Positions 8,312 through 17,304 of a stretch of 64,000 nt of DNA are shown piece by piece (positions within the stretch are counted from its first letter, which is position 1; the number at the start of each line of letters is the position of its first letter). Location: contig PTET01000001.1 in the NCBI GenBank assembly GCA_004359435.1, positions 314,632-378,631 of the forward strand, given 5' to 3'. A program made the position numbers and the translations under genes. The notes below the pieces were generated by a model. That model was not told where the DNA came from. It was given only the letters and a program-made list of their open reading frames with translations, and did not search any database. This DNA comes from Flavobacteriaceae bacterium. GTDB lineage: Bacteria; Bacteroidota; Bacteroidia; Flavobacteriales; Weeksellaceae.

Positions 8312-9331
8312 CTATTTATATCTCTTCAAATACCATTCAACGGTTTTTACAATCCCAGTCTCGAAGTTTTCTTCTGCCTTCCAGCCCAAATTGTTTTCAA
8401 TTTTGGTGGCATCAATGGCATAACGTCTGTCATGGCCGGCTCTGTCTTCTACATAGGTAATTTGCTCGGTATAGCTTTTTCCGTCTTCTCTTGGGGAGAG
8501 TTTGTCTAGCAGCGTACAGATGGTCTGGGCGATTTGGTTGTTGTTTCGCTCGTTTCTCCCTCCAATGTTGTAGACTTCTCCAGAGATTCCTTTTGCGTAG
8601 GCAATTTCTATGCCTTTGCAGTGATCTAGTACATACAACCAGTCACGGATGTTTTTTCCGTCTCCATAAATGGGGATGTTTTCTCCATTTAGAGCTTTTC
8701 GAATGACTGTTGGAATCAATTTTTCATCGTGCTGTTTGGGTCCGTAATTGTTGGAACAATTGGTGATGATGGTGTTCATCCCATAGGTATGATGATAACT
8801 CCTGATAATCATGTCCGATGCTGCTTTGGAAGCGCTATACGGAGAGTTGGGAGCGTAGGGAGTGTCTTCGGTGAAGAGTCCTGTTTCACCCAAAGTCCCA
8901 TAGACTTCATCTGTGGAGATGTGCAAAAATCGTGCATTTTCAAACTCCTTCTTGTACACAAAAGGTTTCTCCATCCAAGATTTGTAGGCGACATCCACCA
9001 AAGTGAATGTTCCGTTTACATTGGTTTCCACAAAAACCCCAGGGTTTTTGATGGAATTGTCCACATGGGATTCCGCCGCAAAATGAATCACCCCAGAAAT
9101 GTTGTGTTTTTCAAAGAGAGATTCAACCAGAGTCCTATCGCAGATGCTTCCCTGAACAAAAATATGTCTGGGATGATTTTCCACCTCTTTTACGTTTTCC
9201 AAATTTCCTGCATAAGTTAGGGCATCCAAATGAATGAGTGTAACGCCTGGATGTTTTTCCAAATAGTAAGGCACAAAGTTGGATCCGATGAATCCTGCGC
9301 AGCCTGTTACCAGTATGGTTTGTGGGTTCAT
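8312..9331 (-). CDS. rfbB: dTDP-glucose 4,6-dehydratase
   Basis: This 339-residue extended SDR enzyme has the NAD-binding TGCAGFIGSN at residues 9-18, HFAAESHVD, the STDEVYG active-site motif and YSASKAASD carrying the catalytic YxxxK. Length and motifs are those of RfbB/RmlB, which converts dTDP-glucose to dTDP-4-keto-6-deoxyglucose. It follows rfbA by 6 bp in the same direction, so the pair forms an operon. rfbC and rfbD, which would finish dTDP-rhamnose, are not in the window; the keto sugar may be used in another way or completed by genes elsewhere. Confidence 0.95.
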   Translation of the reverse strand: MNPQTILVTGCAGFIGSNFVPYYLEKHPGVTLIHLDALTYAGNLENVKEVENHPRHIFVQGSICDRTLVESLFEKHNISGVIHFAAESHVDNSIKNPGVFVETNVNGTFTLVDVAYKSWMEKPFVYKKEFENARFLHISTDEVYGTLGETGLFTEDTPYAPNSPYSASKAASDMIIRSYHHTYGMNTIITNCSNNYGPKQHDEKLIPTVIRKALNGENIPIYGDGKNIRDWLYVLDHCKGIEIAYAKGISGEVYNIGGRNERNNNQIAQTICTLLDKLSPREDGKSYTEQITYVEDRAGHDRRYAIDATKIENNLGWKAEENFETGIVKTVEWYLKRYK

Positions 9332-9337
9332 GCTTAT

Positions 9338-10225
9338 TTATTTCTTGTTTTTTTCATTGGCTTTTTTGATCAAATATTGACCATAAGCATTTTTTTTCAG
9401 TGGTTCTGCAAGCTCCAACAATTGTGCCGAAGAAATATACCCTTTCTCAAATGCGATTTCTTCTAGACATGCAACCTTGAGCCCTTGTCTTTTTTCAATG
9501 GTATGGATAAAGTTTGATGCCTCGAGCATAGATTCGTGGGTTCCAGTATCCAGCCAAGCGAATCCTCGTCCCATTTTCTCTACATGTAGGGTGTCAAGGC
9601 TCAAATATTCTGCATTGACCGAGGTGATTTCTAGTTCTCCTCTGTCGGAAGGTTCGACTTTTTCTGCGATTTCTACCACAGAATTGGGGTAAAAATACAG
9701 ACCTACCACTGCATAATTGCTTTTGGGAACTTTGGGTTTTTCTTCGATGGAAAGGGCTTTTCCTTTTGGGTCGAAATCGACCACGCCATATCTTTCGGGG
9801 TCATCTACATAATAGCCAAACACGGTGGCTTTGTTTTCAGTTTCTGCTTTGTGTACCGCATTTTGAAGCAGACCCGAAAGTCCCGTTCCATAAAAAATGT
9901 TGTCTCCCAAAACCAAACAAACAGAATCATCCCCGATAAATTCTTTTCCCAAAATGAAGGCCTGAGCCAAGCCATCAGGGGAAGGCTGTACTTTGTAGCT
10001 TAGGGAAATGCCCAAGTTGGAACCGTCTCCCAAGAGTTTTTCAAAGTTTGGTAAGTCTTCAGGGGTTGAGATAATCAGAATTTCACGGATTCCAGCCAGC
10101 ATCAAAACCGAAAGGGGATAATAGACCATGGGTTTGTCATAAATGGCCAAAAGCTGTTTGGAAACCCCTTTGGTCAGTGGGTAAAGCCTTGTTCCAGAGC
10201 CTCCTGCAAGTATTATTCCTTTCAT
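9338..10225 (-). CDS. rfbA: Glucose-1-phosphate thymidylyltransferase
   Basis: This 295-residue nucleotidyltransferase opens with the signature [16 protein letters not shown] and contains [18 protein letters not shown] and [10 protein letters not shown], typical of RfbA/RmlA. It makes dTDP-glucose from dTTP and glucose-1-phosphate, the first step of dTDP-deoxysugar synthesis. It heads the minus-strand run that continues with rfbB 6 bp downstream. Start at ATG 10225; a TACCTTAG box (7 of 8 to TAnnTTTG) lies about 20 bp upstream. Confidence 0.95.
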   Translation of the reverse strand: MKGIILAGGSGTRLYPLTKGVSKQLLAIYDKPMVYYPLSVLMLAGIREILIISTPEDLPNFEKLLGDGSNLGISLSYKVQPSPDGLAQAFILGKEFIGDDSVCLVLGDNIFYGTGLSGLLQNAVHKAETENKATVFGYYVDDPERYGVVDFDPKGKALSIEEKPKVPKSNYAVVGLYFYPNSVVEIAEKVEPSDRGELEITSVNAEYLSLDTLHVEKMGRGFAWLDTGTHESMLEASNFIHTIEKRQGLKVACLEEIAFEKGYISSAQLLELAEPLKKNAYGQYLIKKANEKNKK

Positions 10226-10270
10226 AAATTTGGTCTTTGGCGCTAAGGTATTAAAAATGCAGAACTTTTC

Positions 10271-11782
10271 TTAGGTTTCCTTTATCAAAGAAAGCATCTC
10301 TTCTATGTATTCTCGAGTATTGGAAAGCCTAGGCACCTTGTTTTGCCCGCCAAGTTTGCCTTTTTTTTCTAACCAAAGGTGAAAAAGTCCTTTGGGAGCC
10401 ACAACCACACGGGGAGTTTCTAAGGTGAGATTATTTTCTCTTTTGGCCTTGTAGTCTGAGTTGAGACTTTGAAGTTTTTGATCTAGAAAATGGGTGAAGC
10501 TTTCTAGATTATCGGGTTTTTTTTCAAATTCGATGAGCCATTGGTGCGAACCTTTGCTCTTTTGATCCATAAAGATGGGCGCAGCAGTGTAATCAATTAG
10601 GTTTGCTTTTGTTTTCTGGCAGGCTTCCTCAAGGGCTTGTTCTGCATTATCGATGATCAGCTCCTCTCCAAAGGCATTGATAAAATGTTTGGTTCTTCCT
10701 GTAATTCGGATTCGAAAGGGGGCAAGGCTGGTGAATTTTACTGTATCGCCAATTAGGTATCTGTATAATCCTCCATTGGTGGTAATTACAAGGGCATAAT
10801 TTTTATCAATTTCTACCTCTTCTAAGCTCAGGGCTTTGGGATTTGGCAGATCAAACTGATCCATGGGAATAAATTCATAGAAAATTCCATAATCTAGCAT
10901 CAAAAGCAAATCTGAGTTTTCGGCCCTATCTTGGATGGCAAAAGTTCCTTCCGAGGCATTGTAAATTTCCCAAAATCGAAGTTCTTTGCTGCTTAAGCTT
11001 TTGTAAATTTCTCGATAAGGAGAAAAGTTAATGCCTCCATGGAAAAACACTTCTAGATTGGGCCAAAGAGCATCCAGAGTTTCTGCGTTTTTTTCTTTTA
11101 AAAGTCTAGATAAAAGCACCAACATCCAAGAAGGAACACCCGTTAAACAGCCTACATCTTGGTTGTAAACAGCAGAAATGATGGCGGGCATTTTTTCTTC
11201 CCAATTGGCCATAAGGGAAATTTCTTTGTTTGGGACGTTTTTTAGTTCTGCCCAAATGGGTAGATTTTGGATCAAAATAGAAGAGAGGTCACCCGTTATA
11301 ACATCTGCTTTTTTGTCCAAAACATTGCTTCCGCCTAGTCTTAGGTTTTGGTGAGAAAATATGTCAGTGTCTGGGTAGGCCATTGCATAGAGGGTAAACA
11401 TGTCTTTCCCTCCTTTGTAATGACAATCTTCCAAAGAGTCTACACTGATGGGGATAAATTTGCTTTGAGCATTGGTGGTACCTGAAGATTTAGAAAACCA
11501 CTTGGTTTTTCCAGGCCAAAGCACATTTTTTTCACCCATCAAAGCTTTTTCTATGTAGGGATGAAAGTTTTCGTAGGTGGTAATGGGAACTTCTTTTCTA
11601 AATTTTTCTAGACTATCAATTTGACCAAAATTGTGGTTTTTCCCAAACTGAGTATCTTTGGCTTTGAACAAAATAGAATGAAGCTGTTTTTGTTGTACAT
11701 CAAATGGATAAGATTTGAAGATCTCGATTTGATGCATTCTATTTTTCATCCACCAAAAAAGTGGTCCACTAAGAAGTCTCAT
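10271..11782 (-). CDS. GH3 superfamily acyl-adenylating protein
   Basis: This 503-residue protein belongs to the GH3 family, named after plant auxin-conjugating enzymes and common in Bacteroidota. ANL-type signatures are visible: SSGTTNAQSK as the ATP P-loop, YNASEGTFA and YRYLIGDTVKF. Plant members adenylate a carboxylic acid and join it to an amino acid; the bacterial substrate is unknown. The gene is divergent from a DUF2797 gene (45 bp apart), with ahcY beyond it, a grouping I recall from other Bacteroidota genomes. It lies 45 bp upstream of rfbA on the same strand, but no functional link to the sugar genes is evident. Confidence 0.85.
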   Translation of the reverse strand: MRLLSGPLFWWMKNRMHQIEIFKSYPFDVQQKQLHSILFKAKDTQFGKNHNFGQIDSLEKFRKEVPITTYENFHPYIEKALMGEKNVLWPGKTKWFSKSSGTTNAQSKFIPISVDSLEDCHYKGGKDMFTLYAMAYPDTDIFSHQNLRLGGSNVLDKKADVITGDLSSILIQNLPIWAELKNVPNKEISLMANWEEKMPAIISAVYNQDVGCLTGVPSWMLVLLSRLLKEKNAETLDALWPNLEVFFHGGINFSPYREIYKSLSSKELRFWEIYNASEGTFAIQDRAENSDLLLMLDYGIFYEFIPMDQFDLPNPKALSLEEVEIDKNYALVITTNGGLYRYLIGDTVKFTSLAPFRIRITGRTKHFINAFGEELIIDNAEQALEEACQKTKANLIDYTAAPIFMDQKSKGSHQWLIEFEKKPDNLESFTHFLDQKLQSLNSDYKAKRENNLTLETPRVVVAPKGLFHLWLEKKGKLGGQNKVPRLSNTREYIEEMLSLIKET

Positions 11783-11827
11783 CCGTGTTTTAATTTGTAG
11801 CTTTAGGCTAAAATATAAAATCTTTGA

Positions 11828-12619
11828 ATGAAGTTAGAAGGAGTTTTCAAAAAGATGAGTAGCCAAAACAAAAAGCCTGTTGAATATTTTTTGCTTTTGG
11901 GTGACGATTTACTTTGTTTGAACCAATTAATAGGTAGAAAAATCAAAATCAAACACAGTTTTAACCAGTGTTTGCATTGTCAAAAGGATTTGCCCATTTA
12001 TCGAATGGGATATTGCAAGACCTGTTTTTTTCTGGTGCCACAAACCAATGAAAGCATACTTCGGCCAGAGCTTTCCACCGCCCATATGGGTATAGAACAA
12101 AGAGATTTGGCCTTTGAAAAGGAGCTAGAACTTCAGCCTCATATCGTGTATTTGGCGGTTTCTTCGGGCCTCAAAGTAGGAGTGACCCGAAAATCCCAAA
12201 CCCCAACGCGTTGGATAGACCAAGGAGCGAGCTTCGCACTGCCCATTTTGGAATGTGAAAACCGCTACCAAGCGGGGATTACAGAGGTTGCATTGGCACA
12301 GCATGTCGCAGATAAAACCAATTACAGAAAAATGCTCACAGGAGACATTCCTCAGTTGGATTTGGTCTTGGAAAGAGACAAAATTCGTGAGTTCATTCCC
12401 AAAGAAACCGCCCATTTTTTTCTGGAAAAAGAGGAAATTCAATATTTTGTGTATCCTCTGCCGAACTTAGATAAAATCACTTCTCTTTCACTCGACAAAA
12501 ACCCAGAAATCGAAAAAACACTACTTGGAATCAAAGGACAATACTTGGTTTTTGATGACTTTACCGCACTGAATGTTCGCTCCTTTGAAGGCTATGGGGT
12601 GGAGGTGGAAGTGGGTTAG
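11828..12619 (+). CDS. DUF2797 protein
   Basis: This 263-residue protein has two CxxC pairs near the N-terminus (CLHCQKD and CKTC), which suggests a small zinc-binding module. A following segment (LKVGVTRKSQTPTRWIDQGAS) is the conserved core of the DUF2797 family. No catalytic role is known to me. It diverges from GH3 and converges on ahcY with a shared hairpin terminator between them. ATG at 11828. Confidence 0.78.
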   Translation: MKLEGVFKKMSSQNKKPVEYFLLLGDDLLCLNQLIGRKIKIKHSFNQCLHCQKDLPIYRMGYCKTCFFLVPQTNESILRPELSTAHMGIEQRDLAFEKELELQPHIVYLAVSSGLKVGVTRKSQTPTRWIDQGASFALPILECENRYQAGITEVALAQHVADKTNYRKMLTGDIPQLDLVLERDKIREFIPKETAHFFLEKEEIQYFVYPLPNLDKITSLSLDKNPEIEKTLLGIKGQYLVFDDFTALNVRSFEGYGVEVEVG

Positions 12620-12631
12620 AGGAATACCAAA

Positions 12632-12660
12632 AACGGCAGAAAAGATTCTCTTCTGCCGTT
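12632..12660. terminator. Hairpin between convergent DUF2797 gene and ahcY
   Basis: A perfect 10-bp stem (AACGGCAGAA/TTCTGCCGTT) with a 9-nt loop lies between two convergent stop codons. Neither strand has a long U-tract, so it may stop transcription weakly in both directions. Confidence 0.6.
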
Positions 12661-12694
12661 GTAAGTAATTCCCAAAGGGTGAAATTATATTTCC

Positions 12695-13996
12695 TTAATA
12701 TCTGTAATACTCTGGTTTGAATGGTCCCTGAACTTCAACCCCGATGTATTTGGCCTGCTCATCCGAAAGGGTTTCCAGTTCTACAGAGAGTTTTTCTAGG
12801 TGCAAACGCGCCACTTTTTCGTCCAAATGTTTGGGAAGCATATAGACTTTGTTTTCATAAGCCGAAGCGTTTTGCCAAAGTTCCAATTGAGCCAAAGTTT
12901 GGTTGGTAAAGGAGTTGCTCATCACAAAACTCGGATGTCCCGTAGCACAACCAAGGTTTACCAGTCTTCCTTCGGCCAAAATCAAAATGTCTTTCCCAGC
13001 AATGGTATATTTGTCCACCTGAGGTTTGATTTCAATTTTTGATGCTCCGTGGTTCCCATTGAGCCAAGCCATGTCGATTTCGTTGTCAAAATGCCCGATG
13101 TTGCAAACAATGGCTTTGTCTTTCATCTTTTGAAAATGTCTTCCTACCACGATGTCTTTGTTTCCCGTTGTGGTGATGATGATGTCCGCATTTTCGATGA
13201 CAGAATCGAGTTTCTTCACTTCATATCCATCCATAGAGGCTTGCAGAGCACAAATTGGGTCGATTTCTGTTACCGTTACAATGGAACCCGCTCCACGGAA
13301 AGAAGCTGCAGTTCCTTTTCCTACGTCTCCGTATCCGCAAACCACCACTCTTTTTCCTGCCAACATTATGTCTGTGGCACGTCTTACCGCATCCACAGCG
13401 GATTCTTTGCATCCGTATTTGTTGTCGAATTTGGATTTGGTTACAGAATCGTTCACGTTGATAGCTGGCATAGGAAGGGTTCCCGCCGCCATACGCTCAT
13501 AAAGGCGGTGTACTCCCGTTGTGGTTTCTTCCGAAAGTCCTTTGATTCCGGAAACCAGTTCTGGATAACGGTCAATCACCATGTTGGTAAGGTCTCCACC
13601 ATCGTCCAAAATCATGTTGAGCGGTTTTTTGTCTTCACCAAAGAAAAGGGTTTGTTCTATACACCAGTCAAATTCTTCTTCGTTGAGCCCTTTCCACGCA
13701 TAGACAGAAATTCCCGCTTCTGCAATGGCAGCGGCAGCATGGTCTTGGGTAGAAAAAATATTGCATGAACTCCAGGTTACTTCTGCTCCCAAATGGGTGA
13801 GGGTTTCAATTAGAACCGCAGTCTGAATGGTCATGTGTAAGCATCCTGCAATTCTGGCACCTTGTAGGGGTTTGGAATCTCCAAATTCTTTTCGCAGTGC
13901 CATCAGTCCAGGCATTTCTGCCTCGGCCAATTCTATTTCTTTTCGTCCCCAAGCAGCTAGGGAAATGTCTTTTACTTTGTAGGGAATGTAGGTCAT
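12695..13996 (-). CDS. ahcY: S-adenosyl-L-homocysteine hydrolase
   Basis: This 433-residue protein matches bacterial AhcY throughout, with [17 protein letters not shown] near the N-terminus, the NAD-binding [20 protein letters not shown], and the conserved C-terminal KPEYYRY. It splits S-adenosylhomocysteine to adenosine and homocysteine in the cytosol, removing the product inhibitor of methyltransferases. A TAACTTTG -7 element stands upstream, so it is probably its own transcription unit. Confidence 0.97.
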   Translation of the reverse strand: MTYIPYKVKDISLAAWGRKEIELAEAEMPGLMALRKEFGDSKPLQGARIAGCLHMTIQTAVLIETLTHLGAEVTWSSCNIFSTQDHAAAAIAEAGISVYAWKGLNEEEFDWCIEQTLFFGEDKKPLNMILDDGGDLTNMVIDRYPELVSGIKGLSEETTTGVHRLYERMAAGTLPMPAINVNDSVTKSKFDNKYGCKESAVDAVRRATDIMLAGKRVVVCGYGDVGKGTAASFRGAGSIVTVTEIDPICALQASMDGYEVKKLDSVIENADIIITTTGNKDIVVGRHFQKMKDKAIVCNIGHFDNEIDMAWLNGNHGASKIEIKPQVDKYTIAGKDILILAEGRLVNLGCATGHPSFVMSNSFTNQTLAQLELWQNASAYENKVYMLPKHLDEKVARLHLEKLSVELETLSDEQAKYIGVEVQGPFKPEYYRY

Positions 13997-14033
13997 GGGT
14001 TGATAGGGTGTTTTTCGGATGCTTTTAGAAACA

Positions 14034-14041
14034 CAAAGTTA
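14034..14041 (-). promoter_or_regulatory. Promoter -7 element TAACTTTG for ahcY
   Basis: The minus strand carries TAACTTTG, a perfect TAnnTTTG match, 37 bp upstream of the ahcY ATG. Confidence 0.55.
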
Positions 14042-14085
14042 CTTAACTTTTTGCAAAACACTTTGGCTTTGGATAAGGAAAAAAA

Positions 14086-15354
14086 TCACATCTTTTTAAG
14101 GCAATGCAGAAAATAGAAATGGCTTAGACCCCCTGAAATCAAAAAAGAAAAAAAAGTAGCCAAGGCGGCACCTTCTATTCCCCATCTGGGGATGAGTAAG
14201 CAGTTGAGCAAAACGGCAACTATAACGGTTATTGCAGCAATGAGGGCATTGTTTTTAGCCTCTCCCATGGCCGAAAGTAGATTTCCAAGAGGTGTTCTAA
14301 ATATCATCGAGGCAAAGGTAGCCAAGGTTAAAATTTTAAAAGTCTGGGCATCTTGGTACTCTTTCCCAAAAATTAGCGGAAACATAAAATCACCAAAGAT
14401 AAATACCACCAAGACCATCAAAAGACCTATGATCATAAAGAACCGAAAGAATGAATAGTAATACTGTTTTAAAAACGCTTTGTTGGAATGGTTCTTAGAT
14501 AATTTTGTAAAATCTGTTTTGGTGAATATTTGAGGTAAGAACAGTAAATTAATAGGAATCATGGAAGACACTTTATAAAGCGCGATTTCTTTGCTGTCAG
14601 AAAGAAAATATCCTAGACAAAAGACGTCAATTACAAGTATCAACTGGGTTAAACAACTGGTAAAAGAAGTGAGAATTCCATAAGTCCAAAATTCTTTTTT
14701 GGAGATTATATTTCCTATTTCTTTGGGCCATGAAAGGCTAAATTTCTTATCACCCATCGAACTTAAAACTAGATAAAGGTAAGCCAAAAAGGGCGAAAGA
14801 ATGAGCGACCAAATATATCCTTGTGCATCAAAAAAGTAAGTGAGCCCAAAACTCATCAAAAGGAATACAACACTATAGGCATTGTCAATGTGGGCATAAT
14901 GCTGGTTTTTTCCCAGTGCTCTGTAATGGTTTTTTCTTTGTTCCAACAGAAACCAGCCCAAAAATCGGAGTGAAAAAAGTCCCAAAATTTCTTTTGCCTC
15001 CGGTAGATTGTAGGTCATAGGACTTTTAAAGGTAAAGATGAATCGGGCAATAGCCAAACTGCCCAAAAGCCCTAGACTAAAACTATAGATAGAAAGTGCA
15101 TTTTTGGCATTTTCTCCTTGAACTTGGGGAGAAAATCTGGCCAAACTCTGTGCCGACCCTGCGCCTACAAAAGGCAAGAAAAAGGAAAGCAAACTAAAGG
15201 CATAAGCGATATTTCCATAATCTTCTTGGTTAATCCATCTCACCACAAAAACGGCATTGACAAACAAAACAATTTTGTTTATAACCGATGAACCAAACAT
15301 ATTGGCTCCTTTGTTTTGAAGGAAGGAAGTAAGAAAACTAAGAATCGATTTCAA
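14086..15354 (-). CDS. Polysaccharide flippase-like membrane protein (MOP superfamily, Wzx type)
   Basis: This 422-residue hydrophobic protein has about 12 predicted membrane segments and the layout of oligosaccharide flippases: an early GSSVINKIVLFVNAVFVVR helix followed by an EDYG turn, and paired helices to the C-terminus. It would move lipid-linked glycan units across the inner membrane, in keeping with the sugar cluster nearby, although ahcY separates them. The likely start is TTG at 15354, which gives a FLQNKG lead-in before the first helix as I expect for the family. An ATG at 15300 with an AAAGGAG upstream is the alternative and would remove 18 residues. Confidence 0.8.
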   Translation of the reverse strand: MKSILSFLTSFLQNKGANMFGSSVINKIVLFVNAVFVVRWINQEDYGNIAYAFSLLSFFLPFVGAGSAQSLARFSPQVQGENAKNALSIYSFSLGLLGSLAIARFIFTFKSPMTYNLPEAKEILGLFSLRFLGWFLLEQRKNHYRALGKNQHYAHIDNAYSVVFLLMSFGLTYFFDAQGYIWSLILSPFLAYLYLVLSSMGDKKFSLSWPKEIGNIISKKEFWTYGILTSFTSCLTQLILVIDVFCLGYFLSDSKEIALYKVSSMIPINLLFLPQIFTKTDFTKLSKNHSNKAFLKQYYYSFFRFFMIIGLLMVLVVFIFGDFMFPLIFGKEYQDAQTFKILTLATFASMIFRTPLGNLLSAMGEAKNNALIAAITVIVAVLLNCLLIPRWGIEGAALATFFSFLISGGLSHFYFLHCLKKM

Positions 15355-15422
15355 GATCTTTTTTTGCGAAAATACGCCAAAAACTTTTTTCCATCCTGCA
15401 CTTGTTGTTAATTTAGAGCCGT

Positions 15423-16127
15423 ATGAAAAATAACTCCATCAAACACGCCTTTTTCGACCTAGACAACACCCTTTGGGATTTTAGAAAGAACTCTAAATTT
15501 GCCTTAGAGCAAATGTATCTTCAGAACGACATTGGACAGCGGTTTGGTGTTGAATTTGAGATTTTCGAATCTACCTATCAACAAAGAAACGAAGCTCTTT
15601 GGGCGGATCTTAGAGACCAAAAAGTAACCAAAGAAGAGCTTCGGGCAAGGCGTTTTCCTGAGGCTTTTGTGATTTTAGGCATAGAGGATATTGCCCTTGC
15701 CCAAAAGTTTGAGGCCGAATATTTTGACCAGATTGTAAAGTTTGACTATTTGGTTGAAGGTACAAAGGAGCTTTTAGACTATTTAAAACCCAAGTACAAA
15801 ATTCATGTTCTAACCAATGGGTTTTTAGAGGTATCAAGACGAAAAATTTACCAATCAGATCTTCATCCTTATTTAGATTCTTGGTGCAGCGCCGAAGAAG
15901 CCGGAGGGAGAAAGCCTAGCCCAGAAGTATTTGCTTATGCCTTAGAAAAAGCGGGCGCAAAAAAACAAGAAAGCGTCTACATTGGCGATGACTGGATTGC
16001 TGATGCCCTAGGTGCACACCACTTTGGACTTACTTCTTTCTTTTTTAACATTGACAATCTCAAAGTGGAGCTACCAGAAAACGTCTTTGAAATCAAAAAG
16101 TTATTGGAAATAAAGAGGTGGTTGTAA
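15423..16127 (+). CDS. HAD-family phosphatase, YjjG type
   Basis: This 234-residue haloacid-dehalogenase enzyme shows all core motifs: FFDLDNTLWDF with the nucleophile Asp, VLTNGF, GGRKPSPEVF with the motif III Lys, and YIGDD. Length and the LWDF signature fit the YjjG group of nucleotidases that remove non-canonical pyrimidine nucleotides. It is transcribed away from the flippase gene (68 bp apart). Substrate is inferred from family only. Confidence 0.85.
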   Translation: MKNNSIKHAFFDLDNTLWDFRKNSKFALEQMYLQNDIGQRFGVEFEIFESTYQQRNEALWADLRDQKVTKEELRARRFPEAFVILGIEDIALAQKFEAEYFDQIVKFDYLVEGTKELLDYLKPKYKIHVLTNGFLEVSRRKIYQSDLHPYLDSWCSAEEAGGRKPSPEVFAYALEKAGAKKQESVYIGDDWIADALGAHHFGLTSFFFNIDNLKVELPENVFEIKKLLEIKRWL

Positions 16128-16202
16128 ATTGGTTGAATTTGGATTTTAGAAATAAATGACAAAATAAATGTATATTGCTAATAAATTTAAAATCAATTTA
16201 TT

Positions 16203-17207
16203 ATGAAAAAAATATATTTAACATCTCTAATAGTAGGTTTGCTCATGCACTCATGTAAACAAGATGAATACATTCATCCCCCTAGTCAATCAATCGACAA
16301 GTTAGTTTCATCTAGAGAGATCGATCCGTGTTTAACTGTTGATCAAGAACCTAAAAATGAAGCTTCAAAATATAATACTAGGGGAGTTTCTAGTTTCGAA
16401 GTGAAAAAATTTGTAAGAGGTGAAAAAAATTCAACTGATACGAGCACTGTATTGCATGAGTTTGGGCATGTTTTAGGTCTTGTACACGAGCAGCTTTCAC
16501 CCAAATTTAACGGCTGTTTAGTTAGGGATAAAGTATATAAATATTTCTATGATAATCAGAACTGGGATAAAGATAAAGTAGATGTTCAAATTTTTAATAA
16601 AATTTCAGAGCCAATGTTAGTGGCTAGTACTGATTATGACGAAAGGTCTATTATGCATTATTATTTTCCTGGTTCAATTACATGTAATGGATTGCCCATT
16701 GGAGGAGCAAGTGTCATATCTCCAAAAGATGTCGAAATTATTAGACTGATCTATTTAGATTATTATAAATGGAGTAAATATGGAAATGCAGTAGGATTAG
16801 TTAGGTTATCCAAAGGTAGTAGTTATTTAATAAACACAACGATAAGTGAGGTCAATAAAAGTATAGCAAATGGATATAAAGTTGAAAAGATTATGGGGTA
16901 TTCACCAATCAGCTCTAGAAAAGATACAACCCCATTTTATAGCCTATATAACCCAAAAATTGGAGCATATTTCTATTCTTCTGACTTAAATGAAGCTAAT
17001 CTTGCAATTAGTAGAGGATATACTCTTAGGAATAATAATATGGGTCATGTTTTTATTTATAAAATTGCAAACACAGAAGGAATATCTAGGTTTTATGATA
17101 AAAAATCAAATACATATTATTATTCTTATGATATCCAAGACATTCGATTAGCTCAAAGCAAAGGGCTTTATTATGAAAATACGATAGGATATGTTTATAA
17201 TCAATAA
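16203..17207 (+). CDS. Surface lipoprotein: reduced astacin-like metalloprotease plus DUF5648-like repeats
   Basis: This 334-residue protein has a lipoprotein signal (MKKIYLTSLIVGLLMHSC, Cys18) followed by KQDE, which resembles the Lys/acidic surface-export signal of Flavobacteriia. The zinc site HEFGHVLGLVHE (residues 85-96) is the astacin HExxHxxGxxHE motif, and SIMHYY (149-154) supplies the Met-turn. Only about 65 residues separate the lipid Cys from HExxH, so most of the astacin upper subdomain is missing. The second half has two copies of a FYxxYNPKxGAYFYSSD...GY pattern like DUF5648, probably a binding module. The gene is more AT-rich than its neighbours, which may mean transfer. Activity is uncertain because of the short catalytic domain. 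Confidence 0.72.
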   Translation: MKKIYLTSLIVGLLMHSCKQDEYIHPPSQSIDKLVSSREIDPCLTVDQEPKNEASKYNTRGVSSFEVKKFVRGEKNSTDTSTVLHEFGHVLGLVHEQLSPKFNGCLVRDKVYKYFYDNQNWDKDKVDVQIFNKISEPMLVASTDYDERSIMHYYFPGSITCNGLPIGGASVISPKDVEIIRLIYLDYYKWSKYGNAVGLVRLSKGSSYLINTTISEVNKSIANGYKVEKIMGYSPISSRKDTTPFYSLYNPKIGAYFYSSDLNEANLAISRGYTLRNNNMGHVFIYKIANTEGISRFYDKKSNTYYYSYDIQDIRLAQSKGLYYENTIGYVYNQ

Positions 17208-17226
17208 CTTCTTTAGATGTCTAAAA

Positions 17227-17261
17227 AAAACACCTTAGAAAAGTTTCTCTAAGGTGTTTTT
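17227..17261. terminator. Bidirectional hairpin terminator
   Basis: The stem CACCTTAGA/TCTAAGGTG is extended by A4/T4 and has an 8-nt loop. It has a T-run on both strands and lies between convergent genes. Confidence 0.8.
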
Positions 17262-17304
17262 AAATGTATCATTCAACTGCTAGTTTTTTTGGACAGAGAA
17301 CTTG

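Noticed and set aside
13049..13768. 239-codon plus-strand frame
   Set aside because: Antisense to ahcY, whose minus-strand product matches throughout; the composition is that of a mirror frame.
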